The notes under the pieces are model-generated. The model made no database searches. It was not told the DNA's origin and was given only the letters and a program-made list of their open reading frames with translations. From NCBI GenBank assembly GCA_017416145.1, contig JAFQDD010000005.1:1-49044 (forward strand): DNA of 49,044 bases, written 5' to 3'. Source of the stretch: Spirochaetaceae bacterium. GTDB lineage: Bacteria; Spirochaetota; Spirochaetia; Treponematales; Treponemataceae. Each line of letters starts with the position of its first letter. Position 1 is the stretch's first letter. This document shows positions 18,753 to 27,179 of the stretch, piece by piece. Both the position numbers and the translations under genes were made by a program.

Positions 18753-19856
18753 CTATACTTCTATTAAATTATAGTCCTTTGTACCAAGCCCAAGTTTTTC
18801 TGCGTGGGATATTTGGCTTTTCCAGTCTGTTGTTGGATGGATATTTGTAAAATGGTCGTGGTATTTACATTCTCTTTCGTCTAAGATTGAGCCTTTGTTT
18901 GCAGGTTGAGCATTTACAGCATCTGCACACGCTTGATCTAGGGCAACTGGGTCAAAACTAGCAAACATTCCAACATCTGGAGCAAATGGTGCGTCATTTT
19001 CTGAGTGACAATCACAATATGGTGATAAATCCATTACCAAAGAAATGTGGAAACATGGGCGACCACGAACAACAGCAGCTGTGTATTCTGCCATTTTGCA
19101 ATTTAGCTTTTCGTTTGAATCATCGCTTCCAGGAAGAACAGCGTCTTTTATACAAGAACCAATACAGCGACCGCAGCCAACACATTTATCATGATTGATA
19201 CTTGCCTTTTTGTTTGTGATAGTGATTGCATCGTGGGCGCAATTTCTTGTACACATTCCACATCCCACGCATTTTTCCTGATTTACGTGAGGTTTTCCAG
19301 CGGAGTGCATTTCCATTTTTCCAGCTCGGGAGCCACAACCCATTCCAATATTTTTGATTGTTCCACCAAAACCAGTTGCTTCGTGACCTTTGAAATGGGT
19401 TAGAGAAATAAAAACATCTGCATCCATTACAGCACGACCGATTTTTGCTTCTTTTACATAATCTCCGTCTAGCACTGGAACATAGGTTTCATCTGTGCCC
19501 TTCAATCCATCTGCAATAATTACATGACAACCTGTGGAAAATGGAGAAAACCCGTTTAAGTAAGCTGCATCAATGTGATCTAGGGCATTTTTTCTGCCAC
19601 CAACATACAAGGTGTTACAGTCTGTTAAAAATGGTTTTCCACCAAGGGATTTTATAACATCAACTACAGCCTTTGCGTAGTTAGGACGTAAAAAAGCTAA
19701 GTTTCCAGGTTCTCCAAAGTGAATCTTAATGGCAACAAACTTATCTTGAAAATCAATTTTTTCAATTCCAGCTTTTTTGATTAAACGCTGAATTTTTTGC
19801 AAAAGATTTTCAGTTAAAGTAGTTCTAAAATTTGTAAAATATACGTCTGATTTCAT
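18753..19856 (-). CDS. DUF362 protein with two [4Fe-4S] ferredoxin motifs
   Basis: 367 residues. The DUF362 region spans most of the protein, with the conserved SLTHFKGHEATGFGGTIKNIGMGCGSRAGK near 150-180. Two ferredoxin motifs follow: CVGCGMCTRNC and CVGCGRCIGSC (about residues 195-235), enough for two [4Fe-4S] clusters. The protein is probably a cytoplasmic electron carrier or iron-sulfur oxidoreductase; its partner is unknown. It is likely co-transcribed with the NUDIX gene, whose start lies nine bases after its stop. Confidence 0.88.
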   Translation of the reverse strand: MKSDVYFTNFRTTLTENLLQKIQRLIKKAGIEKIDFQDKFVAIKIHFGEPGNLAFLRPNYAKAVVDVIKSLGGKPFLTDCNTLYVGGRKNALDHIDAAYLNGFSPFSTGCHVIIADGLKGTDETYVPVLDGDYVKEAKIGRAVMDADVFISLTHFKGHEATGFGGTIKNIGMGCGSRAGKMEMHSAGKPHVNQEKCVGCGMCTRNCAHDAITITNKKASINHDKCVGCGRCIGSCIKDAVLPGSDDSNEKLNCKMAEYTAAVVRGRPCFHISLVMDLSPYCDCHSENDAPFAPDVGMFASFDPVALDQACADAVNAQPANKGSILDERECKYHDHFTNIHPTTDWKSQISHAEKLGLGTKDYNLIEV

Positions 19857-19959
19857 AGTTTAATTTTTACATAAAAACAAGTATAAAGCAAGGATAATTT
19901 TTTTTTAAGAAAACTCGATGCTGTTGTTTTTTCATTAACCAACAAACGCAAAAAAAATA

Positions 19960-20026
19960 TTGAAAAAAACCTAAAATTTGTATAGTATAGAAGTCCACTT
20001 AAAAAGTGAAAAGGCAAAAATTGCCT
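19960..20026 (+). promoter_or_regulatory. tex promoter and hairpin-rich leader
   Basis: TTGAAA (19960-19965), a 17-base spacer and TAGTAT (19983-19988) suggest a promoter about 90 bases before tex. The leader holds two small hairpins: CACTT/AAGTG (19996-20008) and AGGCAA/TTGCCT (20012-20026), plus ACAG...CTGT near 20044. No riboswitch class is recognised. The remaining bases from 19857 show only A/T runs. Confidence 0.45.
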
Positions 20027-20076
20027 AATATCAAAACTTAAAACAGAAAAAACTGTTAGAAAATTTTGGAGATTTC

Positions 20077-22476
20077 ATGGAATTTACCCAAGAAATGATT
20101 GACGGCCTCGTTGTTAACGAAGTTGATATCATGAAAAAAATCGCAGAAGAATTAAATATTCGTATTCCTCAAGTTGGAGCTGTTATTTCTCTTGTAAACG
20201 AAGGATGTACAATCCCTTTTATTTCACGTTACCGAAAAGAAGCTCACGGTTCTTTGGACGAAGTTCAAGTTCGTGATTGTGATCATAAATTCAAAAGTTA
20301 TTCAAACCTAGAAAACCGCCGTTTGGAAATTATTCGCGGTGTTTTTGCTCAAAATAAATTAACTGAACATCTTTACAATGCTGTAATGGATGCAAAAACT
20401 CTTACAGAGCTTGAAGATTTGTGGGCTCCATTCAAGAAAAAGAAAAAAACTCGTGGAATGGTGGCACAGGAAAAAGGCTTAGAACCTCTTGCAGATTTAA
20501 TGTTAGAGCTTTCTGATTCAGAACTTGAAGAAAAAGCAAAAGATTTTGTAAAAGAAAATGCCGAAACTCCAGAATTGTCTGTGGCTTCTGTGGAAGATGC
20601 TCTTGCTGGTGCAAAGGATATTATTGCAGAACGTGTTTCTCAAGAAAGCGAAAATCGTGCAAAGGTTTTGGATTTCTACCTTTCAACTGGAACAATGAAA
20701 GTAAAAGGTGTTGGGGATGAAGAAGCTGCAAAAACTTCTGTTTACCAAATGTACTGGGATTATGAAGAAGCTCTAAATCAAATTAAGCCTCACCGCATTT
20801 TGGCTATTAACCGTGGGGAAAGAGAAGGTCAGCTAGAAGTTTCTCTAAATGTGGATGTGGACGGTGCAATCGCACTTTTGAAAAAGCAATATTCTATCAA
20901 CAATAAGTATCACGCTGAGGCTGTGGAAGATGGGCTTGTTCGCTTACTTTCTCCAGCTGTTGTTCGTGAAATCCGAAGCGATGAAGCAGACACCGCTGAT
21001 GACCACGGAATTGGTATTTTCTCTGAAAACTTGAAAAACCTTTTAATGACTCAGCCAATTAAGGGAACTCGCGTTCTTGGAGTTGACCCTGGTATTCGTA
21101 CAGGTACAAAATGTGCTGCCCTTGATGAAACAGGTAAATATCTTGGATATTTTGTTATCAATCAAGTTACACATCCAGAAGAAGCTGCTGCTGCAATCCG
21201 AAAAGCAATTTTGCAATACAAGATTCAGCTGGTTTCAGTTGGAAACGGAACTGGTACAAAAGAAGTTCAAGCTATCGTTTCAAAAGTAATTAGCGAAAAC
21301 TTCCCAGAAGTTATGTACACAGTTACAGACGAAGACGGTGCTTCTGTTTACTCTGCTTCTGATACAGCTCGTGAAGAATTCCCAGACCTAGACTTAACAA
21401 TTCGTGGAGCAATTTCTATTGGTCGCCGTTTGCAAGATCCATTGGCTGAGCTTGTAAAAATCGACCCAAAATCAATTGGTGTTGGATTGTATCAGCACGA
21501 TGTAAACCAGAAAAAACTTTCAGAAACTTTGGATGAAGTTGTTGGCTCTGTTGTAAACAATGTTGGTGTAAACTTGAATACAGCTTCTGCATCTTTGTTA
21601 AAATATGTTTCTGGAATCAACGGAACATTGGCAAAGAAAATTGTTGCTTATCGTGATTCAAACGGAAAAATCACAAATCGTGAAGAACTCAAAAAGATTT
21701 CTGGACTTGGACCAAAGGCTTATGAACAATGTGCTGGTTTCTTGAAAATTCCAGAAAGTTCTGATCCATTAGACAACACTTGGGTTCACCCAGAAAACTA
21801 TGAAGCTGCTCGTGTGGTTTACGACTGTATTCAATCAAATAAAGAAGTTTCTGGAGAAATCCGAGCAGACTTAAAATCAAAATATAATCTTGGGGACCAA
21901 ACAATTTCTGATATTATTGATGAATTGAAAAAGCCAAACCGTGACCCTCGTGATGGATATCCAAAACCAATTATGCAAAAAGGCGTAATGACTTTTGAAG
22001 ATTTGCGTGAAGGCATGAAGGTTACTGGAAAAATCAAAAACGTAGTTGACTTTGGTGCGTTCGTTGATTTGGGAATTAAAGAAACTGCATTGCTTCACAT
22101 TTCTGAATTAAGTGATAGCTTTGTTTCTGACCCAATGGAATTCTTAAAAGTTGGTGATATTAAAGAATGTACAATTATCGGCCTTGATATGGACAGACGA
22201 CGCATTAGTCTTTCTCTAAAAAGTGATGCTATGAACCGTCTTGGACAAGGAGGAGGAGCAAAACCAGCTAGTTCTGAAGGCGGCGAAGGAAAGGTGCGAG
22301 TTGTTCGTGCCGTTCGCCCAGGAGAGAAAAAGCCTGTTGCTGTGGTTGCTGGAAAACGCTCAGCAAACGATAGAAAACCTGGAAGCTACAACGGCGGAAA
22401 TGGTGGCAAAAACTTTGGTTCTGGTAGCGATGACGGAATGAGTTACAATCCATTTGCAGCATTGCTAAAAAAATAA
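20077..22476 (+). CDS. tex: Tex-family S1 RNA-binding transcription accessory protein
   Basis: 799 residues. Domains in order: helical Tex N-terminus with ISRYRKEAHGSLDEVQ (about 45-60), a YqgF/RNase H-like domain starting VLGVDPGIRTGTKCAALD (about 335-352), tandem helix-hairpin-helix motifs (VNLNTASASLLKYVSGIN and KISGLGPKAYEQ, about 485-550), and an S1 domain (GMKVTGKIKNVVDFGAFVDLG, about 645-715). A Gly/Lys-rich disordered tail of about 75 residues follows. Tex binds nucleic acid and affects transcription and RNA quality control. The ATG follows GGAG by seven bases. Confidence 0.96.
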   Translation: MEFTQEMIDGLVVNEVDIMKKIAEELNIRIPQVGAVISLVNEGCTIPFISRYRKEAHGSLDEVQVRDCDHKFKSYSNLENRRLEIIRGVFAQNKLTEHLYNAVMDAKTLTELEDLWAPFKKKKKTRGMVAQEKGLEPLADLMLELSDSELEEKAKDFVKENAETPELSVASVEDALAGAKDIIAERVSQESENRAKVLDFYLSTGTMKVKGVGDEEAAKTSVYQMYWDYEEALNQIKPHRILAINRGEREGQLEVSLNVDVDGAIALLKKQYSINNKYHAEAVEDGLVRLLSPAVVREIRSDEADTADDHGIGIFSENLKNLLMTQPIKGTRVLGVDPGIRTGTKCAALDETGKYLGYFVINQVTHPEEAAAAIRKAILQYKIQLVSVGNGTGTKEVQAIVSKVISENFPEVMYTVTDEDGASVYSASDTAREEFPDLDLTIRGAISIGRRLQDPLAELVKIDPKSIGVGLYQHDVNQKKLSETLDEVVGSVVNNVGVNLNTASASLLKYVSGINGTLAKKIVAYRDSNGKITNREELKKISGLGPKAYEQCAGFLKIPESSDPLDNTWVHPENYEAARVVYDCIQSNKEVSGEIRADLKSKYNLGDQTISDIIDELKKPNRDPRDGYPKPIMQKGVMTFEDLREGMKVTGKIKNVVDFGAFVDLGIKETALLHISELSDSFVSDPMEFLKVGDIKECTIIGLDMDRRRISLSLKSDAMNRLGQGGGAKPASSEGGEGKVRVVRAVRPGEKKPVAVVAGKRSANDRKPGSYNGGNGGKNFGSGSDDGMSYNPFAALLKK

Positions 22477-22483
22477 CGACCAA

Positions 22484-22498
22484 AGGGCTAGTCGCCCT
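22484..22498 (+). other. Small hairpin between tex and the DUF456 gene
   Basis: AGGGC (22484-22488) pairs with GCCCT (22494-22498). There is no T run, so it is more likely an mRNA 3'-end protector or attenuator than a full terminator. Confidence 0.35.
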
Positions 22499-22572
22499 CT
22501 GGACTCTGACAAGAGTTGTGGATGACAAGAAATGTTGCTCATAAAGCTAAATTGAAATATTTGGAGGAAGTT

Positions 22573-23049
22573 TTGGATCTTTTATTTTCTATAATTTGTG
22601 GTCTATTATTGTTTGTGGGATTTTTGGGCACTTTTGTTCCAATTTTGCCAGGTGCTCCACTTGCTTTTGCAGGGTTAGTTTTTGCATATTTTTCTGATTA
22701 CAACGATATTTCGCTTACACTTTTAATTATCACTGGCGTTGTGGCAGTTGTTGTTTCTGTTTTGGATAATATCCTGCCTGTTTCTATGACCAAAAATGCT
22801 GGAGGAAGCAAAAGTGCCACTGTTGGTTCAACTATTGGATTGATTGTAGGATTTTTTATTGGTCCTGTGGGAATTATTTGTGGCCCCTTTGTGGGAGCCT
22901 TGATTGGAGAAATGATTCATACAAATAACAACTGGTCAGTTTCTCTAAAATCTGCTTTTGGAGCATTTTTAGGATTCTTAGTTGGTACTGGAATCAAAAT
23001 GATTGCCGTAGGCTGGTTTATTTGGATTTTTGTAAAAAGCTTTGTATAA
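22573..23049 (+). CDS. DUF456 membrane protein
   Basis: About 158 residues, with four or so transmembrane segments rich in Gly and small residues: GLLLFVGFLGTFVPILPGAPLAF near the N-terminus and GSTIGLIVGFFIGPVGIICG in the middle are typical of DUF456. Function unknown. The start is taken as TTG at 22573 because GGAGG lies five bases upstream and the membrane segment starts right after it. Upstream TTG (22516) and ATG (22522) would add about 19 polar residues without a good ribosome site. It follows tex by about 95 bases in the same direction. Confidence 0.78.
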   Translation: MDLLFSIICGLLLFVGFLGTFVPILPGAPLAFAGLVFAYFSDYNDISLTLLIITGVVAVVVSVLDNILPVSMTKNAGGSKSATVGSTIGLIVGFFIGPVGIICGPFVGALIGEMIHTNNNWSVSLKSAFGAFLGFLVGTGIKMIAVGWFIWIFVKSFV

Positions 23050-23078
23050 AAACTTGAAAATTGGATAAATAATTATAG

Positions 23079-23127
23079 AAAAAGGCTGGTTTTTGAAAAA
23101 TATTAAATCAAGAATCAGCCTTTTTTT
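23079..23127. terminator. Bidirectional terminator between DUF456 and GH36 genes
   Basis: AAAAAGGCTG (23079-23088) pairs with CAGCC plus T7 (23116-23127), and the stem is extended by inner pairing of TTTTTGA with TCAAGAA. A and T runs on both sides serve both convergent genes. Confidence 0.88.
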
Positions 23128-23160
23128 GAACTGCAAATAGAAAGCATCTTTCGCTTATTT

Positions 23161-24807
23161 TCATAATTTAATGCAAAGTTGTTCTTCTTTTCCATCAAGA
23201 TTGTATTCTATAAAAACAGACTTTCTATTATCCCTAACTTTAATATTTTTCGCTTTATGAAGTTTTAACACCTTTGAAAAGTTTTGAATTTTCTCAGGAG
23301 AATACAAACTGCAATCGTCGGAAGTAAACCAAAGTGAACCAAAAAGTCCGTTCACTGTGGCTAACTGTGATTTTTGATTTTCTGAAAGTTTAATATTATT
23401 ATCCCGTAGCAAAAAAACATCTGGATCATTTAAAAAAGCTCGTCCGTTTAAGCCACGGCGATAAATTGAATCACAAATTGTATTTCTTGTAGAAATTCGT
23501 TCACGATGCAACATTCGCATATACATTTTATCATTCCAATCAAGACTTACATCACAACCAATTCGACAAAAATCAACTTTCCCAAAAGCAGGAGCTAAGG
23601 GAACGCCACATCCTAAAATCAACTTATTTCCGCAAAGTCTACGTAACAATTCCATAGCTTCCCACATTTGTTGACCGCGAGTTTTGTCTTTTGTGGGAAC
23701 TCTGTCGGCCGCATAAAGAAAATCCAATTTTACCATATCAAATCCCCATTGATTTAACACAGTATCAAAAACTTTTTCTAAATACGCTATTACTTCTGAA
23801 TTATACAAATCCAAAGCATAAAATCCTGACCAATTTGAACCGCATTTTACAAAATTTCCATTTTCATCTTTACGAAGCCAATCTTTATGATATTTGAAAA
23901 TTTCTGATTTTGTTTCACAAACAAACGGGGCCAACCATAATCCAGCAAGAATATTTTGATTATGAATCTCATCACAGACGGTTTTTATTCCATTTGGGAA
24001 TTTTTTTTCATCAATCGAAAGCCAATCGCCAACCGCAGTTTCGTATCCATCATCAATTTGGAAAATATCAATCTTTTGTGGCAAACTTAACATTCCAGCC
24101 AAATCATTTTTGATAATCTCCTCTGAAATATCTTCATAATGTCTATACCAACTGGTATATCCGCACATAGGCTTTGCATTAGTTTTTTTGAAATTATGGT
24201 ATTTTTCTTGCATTTCAAACCATTTATCAAAAACAGAATCGTATTCCCCTGATAAAAATGCAACATCAAAAACTTCAAATTCTTTTGTTATTTCCAGACC
24301 AGCACAATCTTTTTCAATTGATAAAAGTTGATTTTTCCCAGAATATTTTAAAATTGTATACCCTTTTGATTCATCCAAAGAGCCTACAAAATTTATAATA
24401 CTATCCTGTCGAATATATCCAAAGGTAAATCCGTGTAATTCGCCTTTCTTTCCTGAATATTTTACAAAGGGATAATCCCCATAATTTTCAAATCCATATT
24501 TTTTCGCGATTTTTTTGGGAATATGGTTTATCCCGAAAAGTCTGTCTTTTAAAGTAAGTTCTCGAGTATCTGTCCAAGATTGATATCCGTTTAACATTAT
24601 TCTATCGTTTTTTTGACAACTCATTGCTAATTTTGTCTTCGCAGAAAGAATCTTGAATTGTTTTTTTGGGATAATTGTTGCAATTAGTCGATTATCTTGA
24701 AAATTTGTTTTGAAATCAAATAAATCGCAAGTTTCATTTGCTGAAAATGTGTAATTGGAAATACCAGTCTTTGTTTCAATAGAAAATTCAAAGGAAAAAT
24801 GATACAT
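23161..24807 (-). CDS. GH36 alpha-galactosidase
   Basis: 548 residues, shorter than the ~700-residue bacterial type, with no signal peptide, so it acts on imported galactosides such as raffinose or melibiose. The barrel has WYRHYEDI and IDIFQIDDGYE, nucleophile D362 in MVKLDFLYAAD and acid/base D419 in CRIGCDVSLDW. Also LILGCGVPLAPAFG, characteristic of the family. The start has an AGAGGT ribosome site. Its promoter lies within the end of the upstream GH2 gene, so the two genes can be expressed separately. Specificity is inferred from the family. Confidence 0.9.
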   Translation of the reverse strand: MYHFSFEFSIETKTGISNYTFSANETCDLFDFKTNFQDNRLIATIIPKKQFKILSAKTKLAMSCQKNDRIMLNGYQSWTDTRELTLKDRLFGINHIPKKIAKKYGFENYGDYPFVKYSGKKGELHGFTFGYIRQDSIINFVGSLDESKGYTILKYSGKNQLLSIEKDCAGLEITKEFEVFDVAFLSGEYDSVFDKWFEMQEKYHNFKKTNAKPMCGYTSWYRHYEDISEEIIKNDLAGMLSLPQKIDIFQIDDGYETAVGDWLSIDEKKFPNGIKTVCDEIHNQNILAGLWLAPFVCETKSEIFKYHKDWLRKDENGNFVKCGSNWSGFYALDLYNSEVIAYLEKVFDTVLNQWGFDMVKLDFLYAADRVPTKDKTRGQQMWEAMELLRRLCGNKLILGCGVPLAPAFGKVDFCRIGCDVSLDWNDKMYMRMLHRERISTRNTICDSIYRRGLNGRAFLNDPDVFLLRDNNIKLSENQKSQLATVNGLFGSLWFTSDDCSLYSPEKIQNFSKVLKLHKAKNIKVRDNRKSVFIEYNLDGKEEQLCIKL

Positions 24808-24821
24808 AGCTTACCTCTTTT

Positions 24822-24867
24822 TGATAGTTATAATATCATTATGATAGTATAACTATCATTTTGTCAA
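24822..24867 (-). promoter_or_regulatory. GH36 promoter with two operator-like palindromes
   Basis: On the minus strand: TTGACA (24862-24867), an 18-base spacer and CATAAT (24838-24843). The palindrome ATGATAG-N5-CTATCAT (24841-24859) fills the spacer, and a weaker copy TGATA-N7-TATCA (24822-24838) sits at the transcription start. A repressor bound here would block RNA polymerase. The -35 lies in the last codons of the GH2 gene and the first palindrome covers its stop codon. Confidence 0.7.
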
Positions 24868-26664
24868 GAAGAGGACTTTACTTATTTCTAACATCTTTTC
24901 TTTTTCCACTTTGCAAATTTCACGGTCGTAAGTGAAAAATCCGTTGATTTCGTCTTCTACGTCGCTAAGTTGGGTGTAAACGCAGCCGCAGATTCCGTCT
25001 TTTACCGCTGGAATTATCATCTTTTGGTACATTTCCACAATTTTTTGGGTAAGTTCTTGGCTAGAATTGCAACTTCCGTAACCGTATTTTGCTTTTGGGT
25101 TCCAAAGGTGATTTTTTACCGCCAAAGTGTAGCCACCACATTCCGAAATTATCAAAGGCTTTTTGCATTTTTTTGCTCTGTCAATCAAAGACGGGGTTTT
25201 AAAATAAATGTGGTCGCTTTCTACGTCGGATTTTGGATTTTTGAACCATCCCGACGCCGTATCGTAAATCCTAGAAGAATCAATTTGTTTTAAAACTTTG
25301 TAAGCGTAATTTGCGTTGAATTGCCCCCATCCTTCATTAAAAATTGTGTAATAAACTACGCAAGGATGATTATGCAAATGTTGGATTGTTTGTTTGCTGT
25401 GTTCCAAAAAGAATTGTTTAAGTTTTGATTTTGGCTCTTTATCTTTTAGATGATATCTTAATCCTTTTTTTGAAAAAACTGTAGGAATTGCTGTGTCCCG
25501 AATAAAATTATAGGAACCGTTATTCACCATATCTTGCATAACAAGCATTCCCGCTTTATCACATTCGTAATAAAAAATTTCTGGCTCAATTTTAATGTGT
25601 TTTCGCAAAGTGTTAATTCCAAGACTTTTCATATTTTGAATGTCTTTTCTAAAACCTTCTTCAGATTTTGGAAGATAAATTCCATCTACAAAATACCCTT
25701 GATCCAAAACGCCGTGCAAAAAAACTGGTTTTTTGTTCAAACAAATGCGTTTTTTTCCTTCAATTTCCAAAATAGAAATTTCTCGCAAACCAAAATAAGA
25801 TTCAATTTTATCTTTTGTATTTTGATTTTCTAAATCTTCTTTTGACAAAAACAAACTAACAGAAAAATCATAAAGATTGGGATTTTCGCAGGTCCAAAGT
25901 TCAAAATCATCTTTTGTTTGCAAATCCGAATCAATCAAATCAATTCTAAAATCTGTTTCTGAAAAATCAAAAGTGTAAGTTTTTCCAGATTTTCCTTTAA
26001 TCAAAACTCTAAAGTAAAAATCATTTTTATTAGTGGCATCAGATTTTGCAAGTGGAAGTTCAGCATTTTTGCATTTTGTTGTGTCAGTTGTTTCCACAAA
26101 TAAATTAAAACCTTTTGTATCTGGAAGAATTTTGATTTTTGAAATGTAGATTTCTGGCACAATTTCCATCCAAACTGTCTGCCAAATTCCGCTAACTGGA
26201 GTGTACCACATTCCGCCCCGATTTTTTTTCTGTTTCCCGTAAGGAAAAAAATGATTCAAATTGTCTTCTGCCACCAGAGTGATTTTTTGCTTTTCAGAAT
26301 ACTTTTCAAGATAATCTGTAATATCAAAACTAAAAGGAAGATAGCCTCCAAGATGACTTCCCACAAAAATATCATTTACAAAAACTGTAGCTTTTTGATC
26401 AACCGCCCCAAAATGAAGAATCACTCGATTTTTCTGATTTTGATTTTTTAGTGCCGTCACAAAATCATCTGGAAGTTCAAATTCCTTTTTATATTCATAA
26501 GTTGCACAAAGTTTTCCATTATATTCCGAAGCTGGAGATTCCGGCGGAAAAGGCACAATAATTTCACTTTCATTTGCCAACCATTTTCCGTTCAAATTAA
26601 AAAAAGATTCCCGCCTAAGTTGCGGACGAGGATATTCTGTAAAAACCGATGATTGTTCTTGCAT
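24856..26664 (-). CDS. GH2 beta-galactosidase/beta-glucuronidase-type glycosidase
   Basis: 602 residues from the ATG at 26664. The N-terminal jelly-roll domain (YPRPQLRRESFFNLNGKW, then HFGAVDQKATVFVND and HLGGYLPFSFDIT) and an Ig-like domain precede the barrel. Acid/base E444 is in FNEGWGQ and nucleophile E508 in IISECGGY. No signal peptide, so cytoplasmic. It releases a beta-linked sugar, probably galactose given the neighbouring GH36, but glucuronide or mannoside activity is not excluded. There is no Shine-Dalgarno; the start follows a -10 element by six bases. Confidence 0.88.
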   Translation of the reverse strand: MQEQSSVFTEYPRPQLRRESFFNLNGKWLANESEIIVPFPPESPASEYNGKLCATYEYKKEFELPDDFVTALKNQNQKNRVILHFGAVDQKATVFVNDIFVGSHLGGYLPFSFDITDYLEKYSEKQKITLVAEDNLNHFFPYGKQKKNRGGMWYTPVSGIWQTVWMEIVPEIYISKIKILPDTKGFNLFVETTDTTKCKNAELPLAKSDATNKNDFYFRVLIKGKSGKTYTFDFSETDFRIDLIDSDLQTKDDFELWTCENPNLYDFSVSLFLSKEDLENQNTKDKIESYFGLREISILEIEGKKRICLNKKPVFLHGVLDQGYFVDGIYLPKSEEGFRKDIQNMKSLGINTLRKHIKIEPEIFYYECDKAGMLVMQDMVNNGSYNFIRDTAIPTVFSKKGLRYHLKDKEPKSKLKQFFLEHSKQTIQHLHNHPCVVYYTIFNEGWGQFNANYAYKVLKQIDSSRIYDTASGWFKNPKSDVESDHIYFKTPSLIDRAKKCKKPLIISECGGYTLAVKNHLWNPKAKYGYGSCNSSQELTQKIVEMYQKMIIPAVKDGICGCVYTQLSDVEDEINGFFTYDREICKVEKEKMLEISKVLFLTK

Positions 26665-26670
26665 AAAAAT

Positions 26671-26680
26671 AGTATAACAC
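26671..26680 (-). promoter_or_regulatory. Extended -10 of the GH2 gene, probably leaderless
   Basis: Minus strand TGTTATACT places TATACT (26671-26676) six bases before the ATG at 26664, with an extended TG upstream. The -35 is weak. The stretch GTTATACTAT matches half of the GH36 operator exactly, so both glycosidase promoters may share a regulator. Confidence 0.5.
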
Positions 26681-26750
26681 AAGTTTTGAAAAAAGTGGAA
26701 AAAAGGGATGGGAAAGATTATTATGATGATTTTAGCACCTTATTTCTCGT

Positions 26751-26779
26751 TTGACTTCTGGGCGAAGATGTGCTAGATT
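26751..26779 (+). promoter_or_regulatory. Strong promoter of a short + strand RNA
   Basis: TTGACT (26751-26756), exactly 17 bases, then TAGATT (26774-26779) with an extended TGC just upstream. No gene starts downstream on this strand before the terminator at 26829-26868, so it should make a short RNA. Confidence 0.65.
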
Positions 26780-26785
26780 AAGAGA

Positions 26786-26868
26786 AAGGAAATGCCCAAA
26801 TTCATTTGGTCGTCTCCACAGGTTTGATAATAGCCGCACCAGTTGAGGGACTTGGCGGCTATTTTTTT
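26786..26868 (+). ncRNA. Predicted ~80-nt RNA converging on a small membrane-peptide gene (antitoxin-like)
   Basis: Defined by a strong promoter at one end and an intrinsic terminator at the other. Its 5' part has a hairpin, CCAAA/TTTGG (26796-26809), followed by GTCTCC, which can pair (one G-U) with GGAGGC in the ribosome site of the convergent peptide gene. Its terminator stem is shared, antisense, with the 3' end of that gene's message. This matches the arrangement of par/Fst-type antisense systems. Expression is inferred; no RNA family is recognised. Confidence 0.5.
26829..26868 (+). terminator. Terminator of the short RNA
   Basis: AATAGCCGC (26829-26837) pairs perfectly with GCGGCTATT (26855-26863), ending in seven T. 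The 17-base loop holds CCAG...TTGG, which may pair further. The stem is also read on the minus strand after the small peptide's stop. Confidence 0.88.
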
Positions 26869-26874
26869 ACTCTG

Positions 26875-26973
26875 TTACATTTTGTAGTAAGAGAGCACTG
26901 CAAATACGGCACTTACAATAGTAGCAATTCCTACCACTACTGTAAAAATCAAATAAATGATTTTTGCTTTCAT
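26875..26973 (-). CDS. Small (32-residue) single-span membrane peptide, candidate type I toxin
   Basis: It begins MKAKIIYLIFT and ends VLSYYKM: a basic start, one hydrophobic helix covering about residues 6-27 and a short polar end. The ribosome site AGGGAGG (26981-26987) lies seven bases before the ATG, which is among the best in the window and makes translation likely. The convergent RNA at 26786-26868 shares its 3' terminator region. Tiny membrane peptides paired with antisense RNA are the hallmark of type I toxins (Fst/Ldr, TxpA groups), but I do not recognise this one as a known family member. A regulatory membrane peptide is the alternative. No clear promoter is seen upstream. Confidence 0.55.
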   Translation of the reverse strand: MKAKIIYLIFTVVVGIATIVSAVFAVLSYYKM

Positions 26974-27005
26974 TGCACAGCCTCCCTAGTCTTTATTTCT
27001 AGCAT

Positions 27006-27128
27006 TGCTAGATTAGAGTTGGGAGTAGGGAGCGACGGCTAAAAGCCGAAAAATTGCGAGTGACGCAGCAATTTTAGCGAGTCTCGGTTGAGCCCCTGCG
27101 AAACCGTAGCCTGAAACTTAGGCATTTC
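27006..27128. other. GC-rich intergenic block with hairpins
   Basis: This stretch is clearly richer in G+C than its surroundings and has no ORF. It holds CGGCT/AGCCG (around 27035-27047), AATTGC/GCAATT (around 27052-27074) and the motif TGAAACTTAGGCATTTC (27112-27128), which recurs with one indel at 48465-48480. It begins with TGCTAGATTA (27006-27015), an exact repeat of 26771-26780. It may be a dispersed intergenic repeat or the 5' leader of the small peptide message. Confidence 0.45.
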
Positions 27129-27179
27129 CAATAAATAAATTATAACGTGTATTTTGTATAGTGTAAAGTAAAAGAAAGC

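Noticed and set aside
26806-27042. 78-codon + strand reading frame across the small peptide locus
   Set aside because: It has no ribosome site, runs through the terminator hairpin and lies antisense to the better supported 32-residue peptide.
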